A DNA stretch of 64,000 bases from Sagittula sp048553715 (lineage in GTDB: Bacteria; Pseudomonadota; Alphaproteobacteria; Rhodobacterales; Rhodobacteraceae). The translations under genes were made by a program, and so were the position numbers. The stretch covers positions 124,001 to 188,000 of the forward strand of contig NZ_JBLZNC010000001.1 in NCBI RefSeq assembly GCF_048553715.1. Direction: 5' to 3'. Position 1 is the first letter of the stretch; each line of letters starts with the position of its first letter. The notes beneath the pieces are model-generated. The model did not search any database. It worked only from the letters and a program-made list of their open reading frames with translations, and was not told where the DNA came from. Of the stretch, positions 26,477 through 35,191 are shown piece by piece.

Positions 26477-27505
26477 ATGCGTATCGCAGCCGACCTCGCA
26501 CAGGCGGTGGGAAACACCCCGCTGATCAAACTCAAGAAAGCCTCTGAAGAGACCGGATGCGAGATTCTGGGCAAGGCGGAATTCATGAACCCGGGTCAAT
26601 CGGTCAAGGATCGCGCCGCGCTGTTCATCATCAAGGACGCCGTGGAAAAGGGCTTGTTGAAACCCGGCGGCACCATCGTCGAAGGGACCGCCGGTAACAC
26701 GGGCATTGGTCTGGCGCTGGTCGGGGCGTCGATGGGCTTTAAGACGGTGATCGTCATGCCCGAGACGCAAAGTCAGGAAAAGAAAGACATGTTGCGTCTG
26801 GCCGGGGCCGAGCTGGTTCTGGTGCCCGCAGCGCCCTACAGCAATCCGAACAACTATGTACGGTATTCAGGCAGGCTTGCCGAAGAGCTGTCGCGCACCA
26901 CGCCAGAAGGGGTGATCTGGGCGAACCAGTTCGACAACGTGGCCAACCGTCAGGCGCATATCGAAACCACCGGCCCCGAAATCTGGGAACAGACCAACGG
27001 CAAGGTCGATGGCTTTGTCTGCGCGGTCGGATCGGGCGGCACCTTGGCCGGTGTCGGAATGGCGCTGCAGCCCAAAGGCGTAAAGATCGGTCTGGCCGAT
27101 CCTGAAGGGGCCGGTTTGTTCAAGCTTTACACCGGCACCGAAAACCCCGGAAACTCGATTACCGAGGGCATCGGGCAGGGGCGCATCACGGCCAACCTCG
27201 AAGGGTTCACACCCGATTTCTGCTGGCGCATCGCCGACAAAGAGGCGCTGCCCATTGTGTTCGATTTGCTGCAGGACGAGGGGCTGTGCCTTGGCGGTTC
27301 AAGCGGTGTGAACATCGCGGGCGCGATCCAGATGGCGCGCGAGCTGGGACCGGGCCACACCATCGTAACGGTGCTGTGTGACTATGGCACGCGCTATCAG
27401 TCGAAACTGTTCAACCCCGATTTCCTGCGCGACAAAGGGTTGCCGACACCGCCATGGATGACACGTGCGCCTGCGTCGATCCCCGGCGTATTTGAGGACG
27501 CATGA
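26477..27505 (+). CDS. cysK: Cysteine synthase (O-acetylserine sulfhydrylase)
   Basis: 342 residues. PLP enzyme that makes cysteine from O-acetylserine and sulfide. N-terminal VGNTPLIKLKKAS, PLP lysine in NPGQSVKDRAALF, the GTAGNTGIGLALV substrate loop and GSGGTLAGVG phosphate-binding loop are all present. The ATG at 26477 is preceded by aaaagga (26463-26469); an ATG at 26459 is in frame but would put that site inside the gene. The link with trgAB is the known Rhodobacter arrangement. Its last codons overlap the MscS-type gene (ATGA). Confidence 0.95.
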   Translation: MRIAADLAQAVGNTPLIKLKKASEETGCEILGKAEFMNPGQSVKDRAALFIIKDAVEKGLLKPGGTIVEGTAGNTGIGLALVGASMGFKTVIVMPETQSQEKKDMLRLAGAELVLVPAAPYSNPNNYVRYSGRLAEELSRTTPEGVIWANQFDNVANRQAHIETTGPEIWEQTNGKVDGFVCAVGSGGTLAGVGMALQPKGVKIGLADPEGAGLFKLYTGTENPGNSITEGIGQGRITANLEGFTPDFCWRIADKEALPIVFDLLQDEGLCLGGSSGVNIAGAIQMARELGPGHTIVTVLCDYGTRYQSKLFNPDFLRDKGLPTPPWMTRAPASIPGVFEDA

Positions 27506-29955
27506 GCTGTTTGACACGATTTTTGGGCACGCTGCTTCTTGCGGCGTGCCTTTTTGTTTCTGGCATGGACACTCCGGCCTTTGCGCAGGATGTGACGCAG
27601 CCGGACTATGCGGAATGGGAACTGCGCGCCCGCGCCGATGAGGTGAAGCTGGACCTTGGTGCGGCCTCCAGCGCCGAGTTGGAAGACATCCGGTCGCGCA
27701 TGGTCGCGTGGCGGACCCAGTTTCTGGAGGCGCAGAACACCAACGCCTCGCGCATCAGCACCGTGCGGGCGCAGATCGACGCATTGGGGGCTGCCCCCGA
27801 AGAAGGCGAGGAAGAGCCCGAGGACATCGCCGCGCGCCGTAGCGAGTTGAACGCCCAGCTTGCCGACTTGCGTGCGCCGGTGCTGCAGGCCGAAGAGGCC
27901 TACACCCGCGCCGACGGGATCATCCGCGAGATTGATGCTATCATCCGCGACCGCCAGACCCGCGAGCTTTTGGAACTGGGGCCGACGCCGCTTAATCCGA
28001 CCAATTGGCCGACGGCGCTTGGCGCCTTTATGGGCTCGCTCCGCGCCACATGGGACGAGGTCGTGGCCAACGCAAAATCGCCGTCTTATCAAAGCGAAGC
28101 GCGCCGCAATCTGCCGCTGGTCTTGTTGTTGACAGCGGTCGGCGTGATGCTGATCACGCGCGGCAAGACATGGGCGCAGATGGGGGTAGACCGTTTGCGT
28201 GGCGGCGCACGGCGTGGCACCGGCGTGTTCCGGTTCTTCGTCTCCTTGGGCGCGATCGTGCTGCCCTATTTAGGTATTTATGCGCTGATTGAGGCGGTGT
28301 CTGCCACAGGGTTCAGCGGCACCCGTTGGGAGGCCTTGCTGGGTCAGTTGCAATTCTGGGCGGCGTTGCTGCTGGGCACGCGCTGGCTGGCAGATCAGTT
28401 GTTCCTCGAAATCGGGGACCGGCGGACGGTTCAGCTGACAGATGGCGCCCGCCAAGAGGGGCGGCGTTTGGCCAACGCTCTGGCGTGGCTTTATGTGGCG
28501 TGGGACGTGGTTGGCGCGCAGGGTGAGCTGGACGGCTATTCCGAGGCCTCGACCGCCGTGATCGAATTCCCGATCCTGCTGCTGAGCGCGCTGGCGCTAT
28601 TCCGGTTGTGCCGCATCCTTGCCAGCGAGGACAGCGTCGAGGTTCCAGAGGACGAAGAAGCCAGCGTTTTCCGCGCCCGTATGATGCGTCTTTTGGGGCG
28701 GATCGGGCAGGGGGTGGCCGTGGTGGGTACCGCCATGTCCGCGATCGGTTACGCACAATTTGGCGAGGCGACGGTCTACCCCTTTGTCGCGACGCTGGGG
28801 CTGGCCGCGCTTTTGATGGTGCTGCAGCGGTTCATCTTTGACGTCAGCGATCTGGTGTCGGATCGGTTCAACACGGAAAACGACGGGCTTTTTCCGGTGC
28901 TTGCGGCATTCCTGCTTTGTGCCGCGGCGCTGCCGTTCCTTGCCTTGATATGGGGCGCGCGGACCGCCGATCTGTTGGAACTCTGGACCCGCTTCCGCGA
29001 GGGCTTCGTCTTTGGCGAGACGCGCATTTCGCCCACGGATTTCCTTGTGGTGATCGTGGTCTTTGTCATCGGCTACATGCTGACACGTCTGCTGCAGGGG
29101 GCGTTGAGGACGTCGGTCCTGCCCAAGACCAAGATCGACAAGGGCGGCCAGACGGCCATCACCTCTGGCGTGGGCTATATCGGGATTTTTCTGGCGGCCA
29201 TCGTGGCGATCACCTCTGGCGGGCTGGATTTGTCCTCATTGGCGATTGTGGCCGGTGCGCTGTCTGTCGGTATCGGTTTTGGCTTGCAGACTATTGTGCA
29301 GAACTTTGTCTCCGGGATCATCCTGCTGGTGGAGCGCCCGATTTCCGAAGGCGACTGGATCGAGGTCAACGGCACACATGGAACGGTCAAGGATATCTCT
29401 GTCCGCTCCACCCGGATCGAGACCTTTGACCGCTTCGAGATGATCGTGCCCAATGCAGATCTGATTTCCGGCACTGTGTCCAACTACACCCGTGGCAATA
29501 TGATGGGGCGGATCGTGATCCCCGTCGGCGTGGCCTATGGCAGCGACACGCGCAAAGTGCAGCGGTTGTTGATGAACATTGTGCGCCGTCATGATGACGT
29601 GTTGCTGAACCCTGAACCGGGGGTGGATTTCATTGGCTTCGGGGCGGATTCTCTCGATTTCCAGATCCGCGCCGTGTTGTACGACATTACGATGGGGCTG
29701 GCGGTACGGACTGAGATCCGCCATCAGATCGTCGAGACCTTTGCCAAGGAAGGGATCGAGGTGCCGTTTGCGCAGCGTGATGTCTGGCTGCGCAATCCTG
29801 AAACCCTGACCGGAGGAAGGGCAGCGCCCGCTGAGGACGCGCCCGAGGACGTAGTCCCCCCCGAGACACCGGATAAGGTCGCAGGCGGCGGTCTGGATTT
29901 GCCCGAAGGGCGCGGCGACGGCGAGACGGCAGGCGAAGGAGACGCTGACAGATGA
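27502..29955 (+). CDS. DUF3772-containing mechanosensitive channel of the MscS family
   Basis: 817 residues. A signal peptide (cleavage near AFA-QD, residue 29) is followed by a helical periplasmic region that includes the DUF3772 module (about residues 120-190), about ten membrane helices, and a C-terminal MscS core. The pore helix and beta domain show as LSVGIGFGLQTIVQNFVSGI and ISEGDWIEVNGTHGTVKDIS. The tail (about 775-817) is Pro/Glu/Asp-rich. Such large MscS proteins release solutes on hypo-osmotic shock. It overlaps cysK by four bases and the alaX-type gene downstream by four. Confidence 0.92.
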   Translation: MSCLTRFLGTLLLAACLFVSGMDTPAFAQDVTQPDYAEWELRARADEVKLDLGAASSAELEDIRSRMVAWRTQFLEAQNTNASRISTVRAQIDALGAAPEEGEEEPEDIAARRSELNAQLADLRAPVLQAEEAYTRADGIIREIDAIIRDRQTRELLELGPTPLNPTNWPTALGAFMGSLRATWDEVVANAKSPSYQSEARRNLPLVLLLTAVGVMLITRGKTWAQMGVDRLRGGARRGTGVFRFFVSLGAIVLPYLGIYALIEAVSATGFSGTRWEALLGQLQFWAALLLGTRWLADQLFLEIGDRRTVQLTDGARQEGRRLANALAWLYVAWDVVGAQGELDGYSEASTAVIEFPILLLSALALFRLCRILASEDSVEVPEDEEASVFRARMMRLLGRIGQGVAVVGTAMSAIGYAQFGEATVYPFVATLGLAALLMVLQRFIFDVSDLVSDRFNTENDGLFPVLAAFLLCAAALPFLALIWGARTADLLELWTRFREGFVFGETRISPTDFLVVIVVFVIGYMLTRLLQGALRTSVLPKTKIDKGGQTAITSGVGYIGIFLAAIVAITSGGLDLSSLAIVAGALSVGIGFGLQTIVQNFVSGIILLVERPISEGDWIEVNGTHGTVKDISVRSTRIETFDRFEMIVPNADLISGTVSNYTRGNMMGRIVIPVGVAYGSDTRKVQRLLMNIVRRHDDVLLNPEPGVDFIGFGADSLDFQIRAVLYDITMGLAVRTEIRHQIVETFAKEGIEVPFAQRDVWLRNPETLTGGRAAPAEDAPEDVVPPETPDKVAGGGLDLPEGRGDGETAGEGDADR

Positions 29956-30677
29956 CAGATGCAACCCCCTTGTATCGACAGGATGCCTACCTGCGCGAAG
30001 CGCCGGGGCGCGTGGTCGACATTACGCCCGAGGGTGGGGTGATCGTCGAACCTGCGCTGTTCTACCCCAAGGGCGGTGGCCAGCCCGGCGACAGCGGCTG
30101 GTTGGAATGGGACGGCATACGCCTGCCCATCGCCACGGCGGTTAAGTCGGAAGATGGCCAGCGGTCTGTATTGGTGCCGGCCGAGCCGATGGCGCTGCCG
30201 CCGATGGGGGCGCATGTCGTGCAGGTGCTGGATTGGGATCTGCGCTATCGGCATATGCGGATGCACACGGCGCTGCATCTGCTAAGCGTTGTGATTCCCT
30301 TGCCGGTGACAGGTGGGCAGATCGGACCACAAACGGGACGTCTGGATTTTCTCATGCCGGAGCCACCCAGCGACCGCGAGGCCATTGCCGAGCAACTCAA
30401 TGCCTTGGTGGATCGTGATCTGGAAGTCAGCGAAGGCTGGATCAGCGAGGCCGAATTGACGGCCCGCCCCGAGCTTGTGAAAACCATGTCCGTTCAGCCG
30501 CCACGGGGCGCGGGGCGTATTCGTCTGGTGCGGATCGGGCGGGGGTCTGAACAGGTTGACCTGCAGCCCTGCGGTGGCACCCATGTGGCGCGCACGGCGG
30601 AAATCGGTCACCTGACGCTGGGCAAGATCGAGAATAAGGGCAAGCAGAACCGGCGTGTGTCGATCGCCTTCGGTTAA
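29952..30677 (+). CDS. Alanyl-tRNA editing protein (AlaX type)
   Basis: 241 residues. Stand-alone editing domain that hydrolyses mischarged Ser- or Gly-tRNA(Ala). The zinc ligands are clear: H105 and H109 in RMHTALHLL, C207 and H211 in CGGTHVART. The C-terminal IGHLTLGKIENKGKQNRRV is typical. It overlaps the MscS-type gene by four bases and shares its stop region with the convergent Fur-family gene. Confidence 0.92.
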   Translation: MTDATPLYRQDAYLREAPGRVVDITPEGGVIVEPALFYPKGGGQPGDSGWLEWDGIRLPIATAVKSEDGQRSVLVPAEPMALPPMGAHVVQVLDWDLRYRHMRMHTALHLLSVVIPLPVTGGQIGPQTGRLDFLMPEPPSDREAIAEQLNALVDRDLEVSEGWISEAELTARPELVKTMSVQPPRGAGRIRLVRIGRGSEQVDLQPCGGTHVARTAEIGHLTLGKIENKGKQNRRVSIAFG

Positions 30678-31087
30678 GGCTTTTTCAGCGGGACACCGTA
30701 TAATTCCATACGGTGTCCTTGCAGCTTGTAGCCCAGCTTTTTAGCGATTTTTTCCTGCAGGGCCTCGATCTCGGGGTCGACAAATTCGATGACATCGCCG
30801 GTGGTTACGTCGATCAGATGGTCGTGATGTTCGCGTTCCGCGTCTTCATAGCGGGCGCGCCCGTCCCCGAAATCCACTTTTTCCAGTATGCCGGTTTCCT
30901 CGAACAGTTTGACGGTCCGGTACACCGTCGCCAGAGAAATCCGCGCGTCCAGCGCGGCGGCGCGGGCATGCAGTTCCTCCACATCGGGGTGATCGGCCGC
31001 GGTTTCGAGCACCTCGACAATGGTGCGCCGCTGGTCGGTCATGCGCAGCCCCTGTGCTGCGCAGCGTTCTAGGATGGTGTCTGTCAT
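30674..31087 (-). CDS. Fur-family metal regulator (Fur/Mur type)
   Basis: 137 residues. N-terminal winged helix (RMTDQRRTIVEVL, then ISLATVYRTVKLFEETG around residues 50-66) and a metal-binding C-terminal half with HHDH at 87-90 and H125. The CxxC structural zinc site that many Fur proteins have after HHDHLI is absent here (the stretch reads DVTTGDVIEF). In alphaproteobacteria the Fur protein often acts as a manganese regulator (Mur), while Irr and IscR/RirA handle iron, so Mur is a likely role. Stops overlap the convergent AlaX gene; divergent from the EamA gene. Confidence 0.9.
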   Translation of the reverse strand: MTDTILERCAAQGLRMTDQRRTIVEVLETAADHPDVEELHARAAALDARISLATVYRTVKLFEETGILEKVDFGDGRARYEDAEREHHDHLIDVTTGDVIEFVDPEIEALQEKIAKKLGYKLQGHRMELYGVPLKKP

Positions 31088-31177
31088 GGGCCCGCGTTTT
31101 CTGTGCTGTTCTCTCTTTTAAACTTTGGTCCGCCCGAGGCCAAGTGCAGCCATTGACCTTATCGGCAGCTCAGTGTC

Positions 31178-31189
31178 CATGGGCCCATG
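31178..31189. repeat. Short perfect palindrome at the EamA start
   Basis: catgggcccatg is a 12-base palindrome that includes the ATG of the EamA transporter; the related catgggcccgcg spans the start of the divergent Fur-family gene. It may be chance in G+C rich DNA or a short operator. Confidence 0.2.
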
Positions 31190-32095
31190 AAACGTAAAGA
31201 TTCCATGGATATGGCCGGTGCTTTGGGGCTGACAGGCTTTGCCGTCGCCTTGGCGTTCAATCAGGTTGTGATCAAGCTGAGCAATGGCGGATTCGGACCC
31301 GTTTTCGGGGCAGGGCTGCGGTCGCTGCTGGCGCTTTTGGTGCTGGGTGTTTGGGTCTGGTGGCGCGGTGCACGGTTGGGGTCCTTGCGCGCGACACTGT
31401 GGCCGGGGCTGGTTCTCGGCGGGCTGTTTTCGCTGGAGTTTATCCTTCTTTTCACCGCGTTGGATCTGACCACCGTGTCGCGCGGGTCGATCATCTTTTA
31501 TTCCATGCCGGTGTCTTTGGCGCTGATCGCGCATTTTGCTTTGCCGGGAGAGGCCCTGTCGCTGCGCCGTGCCATTGGTCTGGGTCTTGCCATGGGGGGC
31601 GTGGTTCTGGCCTTGACGGACCCGAGCAGCCGCACGCAAGGCTCATTGCTAGGCGATGTTGCGGCTTTGGGGGCAAGCTGGTGCTGGGCTGGGATCGCGC
31701 TGACCGTGCGGATGACGCGGGTGTCAGACCTGCCCGCCGAGGGGCAGTTGTTCTGGCAGTTGGCGGTCTCGGCGGTGGTGTTGCTGGTGCTCGCGCCGGT
31801 CATGGGGCTGCTGATGCGCGCGCCGGATGCCGTGGCATGGGCCGCGATGGGCTATGGCGTGGTTGTGGCGAGCCTTGGCTTTTTGTTCTGGCTGCACCTG
31901 ATGACGATCTATCCGGCATCGGATGTGGCATCGTTCAGCTTTCTATCGCCGGTTTTGGCGGTGGTGTTCGGCTGGCTGGTTTTTGGCGAGCCGGTGGGTG
32001 TGCAATTTCTGATCGCTCTGACCTTGGTGGCGGTGGGGATCGTGCTGATCAATCGCCGCCGTAAGCCGCGCCCACCGTCCCAGCCGACCGTTTAG
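31187..32095 (+). CDS. EamA/DMT-family transporter
   Basis: 302 residues, ten hydrophobic helices arranged as two EamA halves (about 10-140 and 155-290). The family exports metabolites such as amino acids or purines; the substrate cannot be told. Divergent from the Fur-family gene across about 100 bases. The ATG at 31187 is used; another in-frame ATG is at 31205. Ends two bases before the convergent selO stop. Confidence 0.85.
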   Translation: MKRKDSMDMAGALGLTGFAVALAFNQVVIKLSNGGFGPVFGAGLRSLLALLVLGVWVWWRGARLGSLRATLWPGLVLGGLFSLEFILLFTALDLTTVSRGSIIFYSMPVSLALIAHFALPGEALSLRRAIGLGLAMGGVVLALTDPSSRTQGSLLGDVAALGASWCWAGIALTVRMTRVSDLPAEGQLFWQLAVSAVVLLVLAPVMGLLMRAPDAVAWAAMGYGVVVASLGFLFWLHLMTIYPASDVASFSFLSPVLAVVFGWLVFGEPVGVQFLIALTLVAVGIVLINRRRKPRPPSQPTV

Positions 32096-32096
32096 G

Positions 32097-33515
32097 TCAG
32101 GTCCCGCAGAATGTGGCCTGCACCCGCTCGTCCGGGGCAGGGGCCGCGCGCAGCCAGTGGTTGTCTGCCCGCGCATCGTAGGGCTGGGCCAGCGCCGCGT
32201 GCAGCCGGTGAAAGGGGGCGTCGTCGCCATCTACGGCGGCGGCGATGACAGCCTCGATCTGGTGGTTGCGCGGAATGACCCGAGGGTTGGCCGCGGCCAT
32301 CACATCCTGGGCATCCGGTTCTGCCTCCAGCCGCTTTTGCCAACGGGCGTGCCAGTCATCGTAGGCGGCGCGGTCGGCAATCTCGTCCCGGGCAGAGCCG
32401 TCGGTCAAGGCCGCGAATGTGTTGGTGAAATCAGAGCCGCCTTTGTGCATCAACGACAACAGCTCGCCGATCAGCGGGCCGTCCTCATCACGTGGGGCGT
32501 CAATCCCCAGCTTGGCCGCAAAACGTGTCAGCCATTCGTGGCGCAACAGGTCGGGCATCTCCTCGATCATGGACTGGAACCGCGTCACGGCGGCCTCCTC
32601 GTCCGTCATTAAGGGAACAAGCGCCGAGGCCAGTTGCGCCATGTTCCACACGATGATGTCAGCCTGCGCGGCAAAGGCATAGCGGCCCTGCCGGTCAATC
32701 GACGAAAACACGCGGCGCGGATCATAGGCATCCATGAAGGCGCATGGCCCGTAGTCAATGGTTTCGCCGGACAGGGTGCAATTGTCGGTGTTCATCACCC
32801 CATGGATGAACCCAAGTCCCATCCATTGTGTCACCAGCGCCGCCTGCTTTTGGATGGTGGCGGCCAACAGGGCCTCTGGCCCATCGGCATTCGGAGCGTG
32901 TCGGTCACGGGTGTAGTCAAACAGGGTGCGCAGGGTGTCGGTTTCGCGCCGTGCGGCGAAATACTGGAAGGTGCCCACGCGGATGTGGCTTGAAGCGACA
33001 CGGGTTAGCACCGCACCGGGCAACGGGCGTTCGCGGATCACCTCGTCGCCACTGCGCACGGCGGCCAAGGCACGGGAGGTCGGCACACCAAGCGCGTGCA
33101 TCGCCTCGGACACGAGGTATTCGCGCAGAACCGGGCCAAGCCACGCGCGCCCATCACCGCGTCGCGAAAACGGGGTGGGGCCGGACCCTTTGAGCTGGAT
33201 GTCGAAACGGCCCTGCGGGGTGACCACCTCGCCCAGCAGGTGGGCACGTCCATCGCCCAGTTGCGGAGAAAAGCCGCCGAACTGATGCCCCGCATAGACC
33301 TGCGCCAAAGGCTCGGCCCCCTCGGGGGGGTGGTTGCCGGACAACGCCTGCGCAAGCGTGTGCGCGTCGTCGGTGCCCGAGATGCCCAAGTCCTCCGCCA
33401 AAGCATGATTGAACGCGATCAGGCCGGGGTTGGAAACAGGCGTCGGATCGAGGCGGGCGAACAGCGGACCGTCAAGCCGGGCAAAGCTGTTGTCAAAGGG
33501 GATGTGCAGGGTCAT
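32097..33515 (-). CDS. selO: Protein adenylyltransferase SelO
   Basis: 472 residues. A pseudokinase that transfers AMP to protein Ser/Thr/Tyr residues and helps in oxidative stress. Family marks are YAGHQFGGFSPQLGDGRA (residues 68-85 region), LKGSGPTPFSRRGDGRA, GVMNTDNCTLSGETIDYGP and the ANPRVIPRNHQIEAVI block. Like many bacterial SelO proteins it ends without selenocysteine; the last residues are TFCGT, with Cys at the usual selenocysteine/cysteine place. Confidence 0.95.
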   Translation of the reverse strand: MTLHIPFDNSFARLDGPLFARLDPTPVSNPGLIAFNHALAEDLGISGTDDAHTLAQALSGNHPPEGAEPLAQVYAGHQFGGFSPQLGDGRAHLLGEVVTPQGRFDIQLKGSGPTPFSRRGDGRAWLGPVLREYLVSEAMHALGVPTSRALAAVRSGDEVIRERPLPGAVLTRVASSHIRVGTFQYFAARRETDTLRTLFDYTRDRHAPNADGPEALLAATIQKQAALVTQWMGLGFIHGVMNTDNCTLSGETIDYGPCAFMDAYDPRRVFSSIDRQGRYAFAAQADIIVWNMAQLASALVPLMTDEEAAVTRFQSMIEEMPDLLRHEWLTRFAAKLGIDAPRDEDGPLIGELLSLMHKGGSDFTNTFAALTDGSARDEIADRAAYDDWHARWQKRLEAEPDAQDVMAAANPRVIPRNHQIEAVIAAAVDGDDAPFHRLHAALAQPYDARADNHWLRAAPAPDERVQATFCGT

Positions 33516-33556
33516 GCCCGTGGATATAGGCGGCGCGGCCCCCGTTTGACAGGGGG

Positions 33557-34003
33557 TTACAGCACCCGCGACATGAACATGTAATCATCACGTGGCTTGA
33601 ACCTTGCGCGGGCGTAGAACGCCTGTGCGCGCTCATCGCTGCGCCGCACTTCGAGATGCAGGGCGCGCACACCCGCGTCGCGCAGCGCTTTTGCGATGCC
33701 ATCCAGGGCGTCGTGGCCCATGCCACGTCCGCGCACGGCGGGGCGGATGTAAAGCTCGTCAACGATGGCATCGAGCCCGCCATATTCGATCGACCAGCCG
33801 AAGGTGACTGTTACATATCCCACCGGCGCGCGGCGTAGCCCCACCATCCAGATCGCCCCGTGGGGCGAGCCTTCGAGCAGGGGGCTGACGGCGAGTTCCT
33901 GATGCTCTGCACTGGTGCCAAAGCCCATCTCCTGATGGAATCCGGCCACCAGAGGCAAGAGCTTTGGCGCATCATCCACGCCGGCAAGGTGCAGCGACTT
34001 CAT
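33557..34003 (-). CDS. GNAT-family N-acetyltransferase
   Basis: 148 residues with the acetyl-CoA loop VRGRGMGHDALDGI around residues 90-103 and a C-terminal ARARFKPRDDYMFMS. Substrate unknown. The ATG overlaps the end of the nucleoside hydrolase gene by four bases, so the two are coupled. Confidence 0.85.
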   Translation of the reverse strand: MKSLHLAGVDDAPKLLPLVAGFHQEMGFGTSAEHQELAVSPLLEGSPHGAIWMVGLRRAPVGYVTVTFGWSIEYGGLDAIVDELYIRPAVRGRGMGHDALDGIAKALRDAGVRALHLEVRRSDERAQAFYARARFKPRDDYMFMSRVL

Positions 34004-34941
34004 AGCTTGGCCAATCGTTCGGCCAGCAGGGCAAAGAACCCGTCGGCATCAAGATCGCCGATGAAGTAGGCATTTGCGGGCCGGTCTGTCACGCCCCACC
34101 AATCTGCCACGGTCATGCCGCGTGTCAGATCCGACTGGGTTTCGATCTCGACGTTGATCTTGCGGCCCGAGAACAGCTTCGGCGCGATCAGGTAGCCGAT
34201 GACACAAGGGTCATGCAGAGGCGCGCCTTCGGAACCGTATTTTTCCAGATCGAAGCGCTCGAAAAAATCGGTCATTTCGGCAACGGCGCGGCCGACGGGG
34301 GTTCCAAGGTCGCGGAAGGCGTCGTTGCGCGGGGGGGTGACCAGCGCCTTATGCGTGACGTCCAGCGGCAATACAGTGATCGGCGCGCCGCAGTCAAAGA
34401 CGATCTTGGCGGCCTCGGGATCGACGTAGATGTTGAATTCCGCAGTGGGTGTGATGTTGCCCACCTCGAAATAGGCCCCGCCCATCAACACAATCTCTTG
34501 GATGCGTTCGGCAATATCAGGGGCCTTTTGCAAGGCGGTTGCGATATTGGTCAGCGGCCCCAATGGGCACAGCGTGATGGACTTTTCCGGGGCCGCACGC
34601 AGCGTGTCGATGATGTAGTCGACGCCGTGCTGGTCCTTGATGGGCATGGTGGGTTCCGGCAGCACCGGACCGTCGAGCCCCGTTTTGCCGTGCACATGTT
34701 CGGCGGTCACCAAGGTGCGGCCCAAGGGGCGCTCGCACCCGGCGTAGATTGCCACATCGCGCCGGTTGGCCAGCTCGCAGACAATGCGCGCGTTTCGGGT
34801 GGTCAGATCCAGCGGCACATTGCCCGCGACGGTGGTGATGCCCAAAAGCTCTACCTCCGGCGAGGCGAGCGCAAGCAGAATGGCAACGGCGTCGTCCTGA
34901 CCGGGGTCTGTGTCGATGATGATTTTGCGGGCTTGGGTCAT
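34000..34941 (-). CDS. Inosine-uridine preferring nucleoside hydrolase
   Basis: 313 residues. The N-terminal DTDPGQDDAVAI (residues 10-21) is the calcium-binding signature of the IU-nucleoside hydrolase family, which splits ribonucleosides into base and ribose for salvage. The later ADWWGVTDRPANAYFIGDLDADGFF is typical of the C-terminus. No signal peptide. Coupled to the GNAT gene. Confidence 0.93.
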   Translation of the reverse strand: MTQARKIIIDTDPGQDDAVAILLALASPEVELLGITTVAGNVPLDLTTRNARIVCELANRRDVAIYAGCERPLGRTLVTAEHVHGKTGLDGPVLPEPTMPIKDQHGVDYIIDTLRAAPEKSITLCPLGPLTNIATALQKAPDIAERIQEIVLMGGAYFEVGNITPTAEFNIYVDPEAAKIVFDCGAPITVLPLDVTHKALVTPPRNDAFRDLGTPVGRAVAEMTDFFERFDLEKYGSEGAPLHDPCVIGYLIAPKLFSGRKINVEIETQSDLTRGMTVADWWGVTDRPANAYFIGDLDADGFFALLAERLAKL

Positions 34942-35123
34942 ATGCTTGGTCTCCTGTCGGACAGGTTGGTGACATGCGGGCGGGACCGGCGCAAGCCATG
35001 GCGGGCGCGCTGGCGGGGCATTGCCAAAAGCTCGCCATAAAAATCACCGATATCCATTGAGAAGCGCCATATCGCTGTTAGACTCTGCGGCGAACATGGG
35101 GTAGATCAGCGGCAACAGGCTGC

Positions 35124-35135
35124 GTTATCGCTAAC
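35124..35135. promoter_or_regulatory. Candidate LacI-family operator before zwf
   Basis: gttatcgctaac is palindromic in ten of twelve positions and looks like the half-sites bound by LacI/GalR-family sugar regulators. It is 57 bases before the zwf ATG in a 250-base gap. A second tgttag lies at about 35078. No regulator gene is in the window. Confidence 0.35.
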
Positions 35136-35191
35136 ATGTCCCTTAGCAGGGCAGGTGGACGCAGTTCGCCCTAGAAAAAGGACCATCCGTC

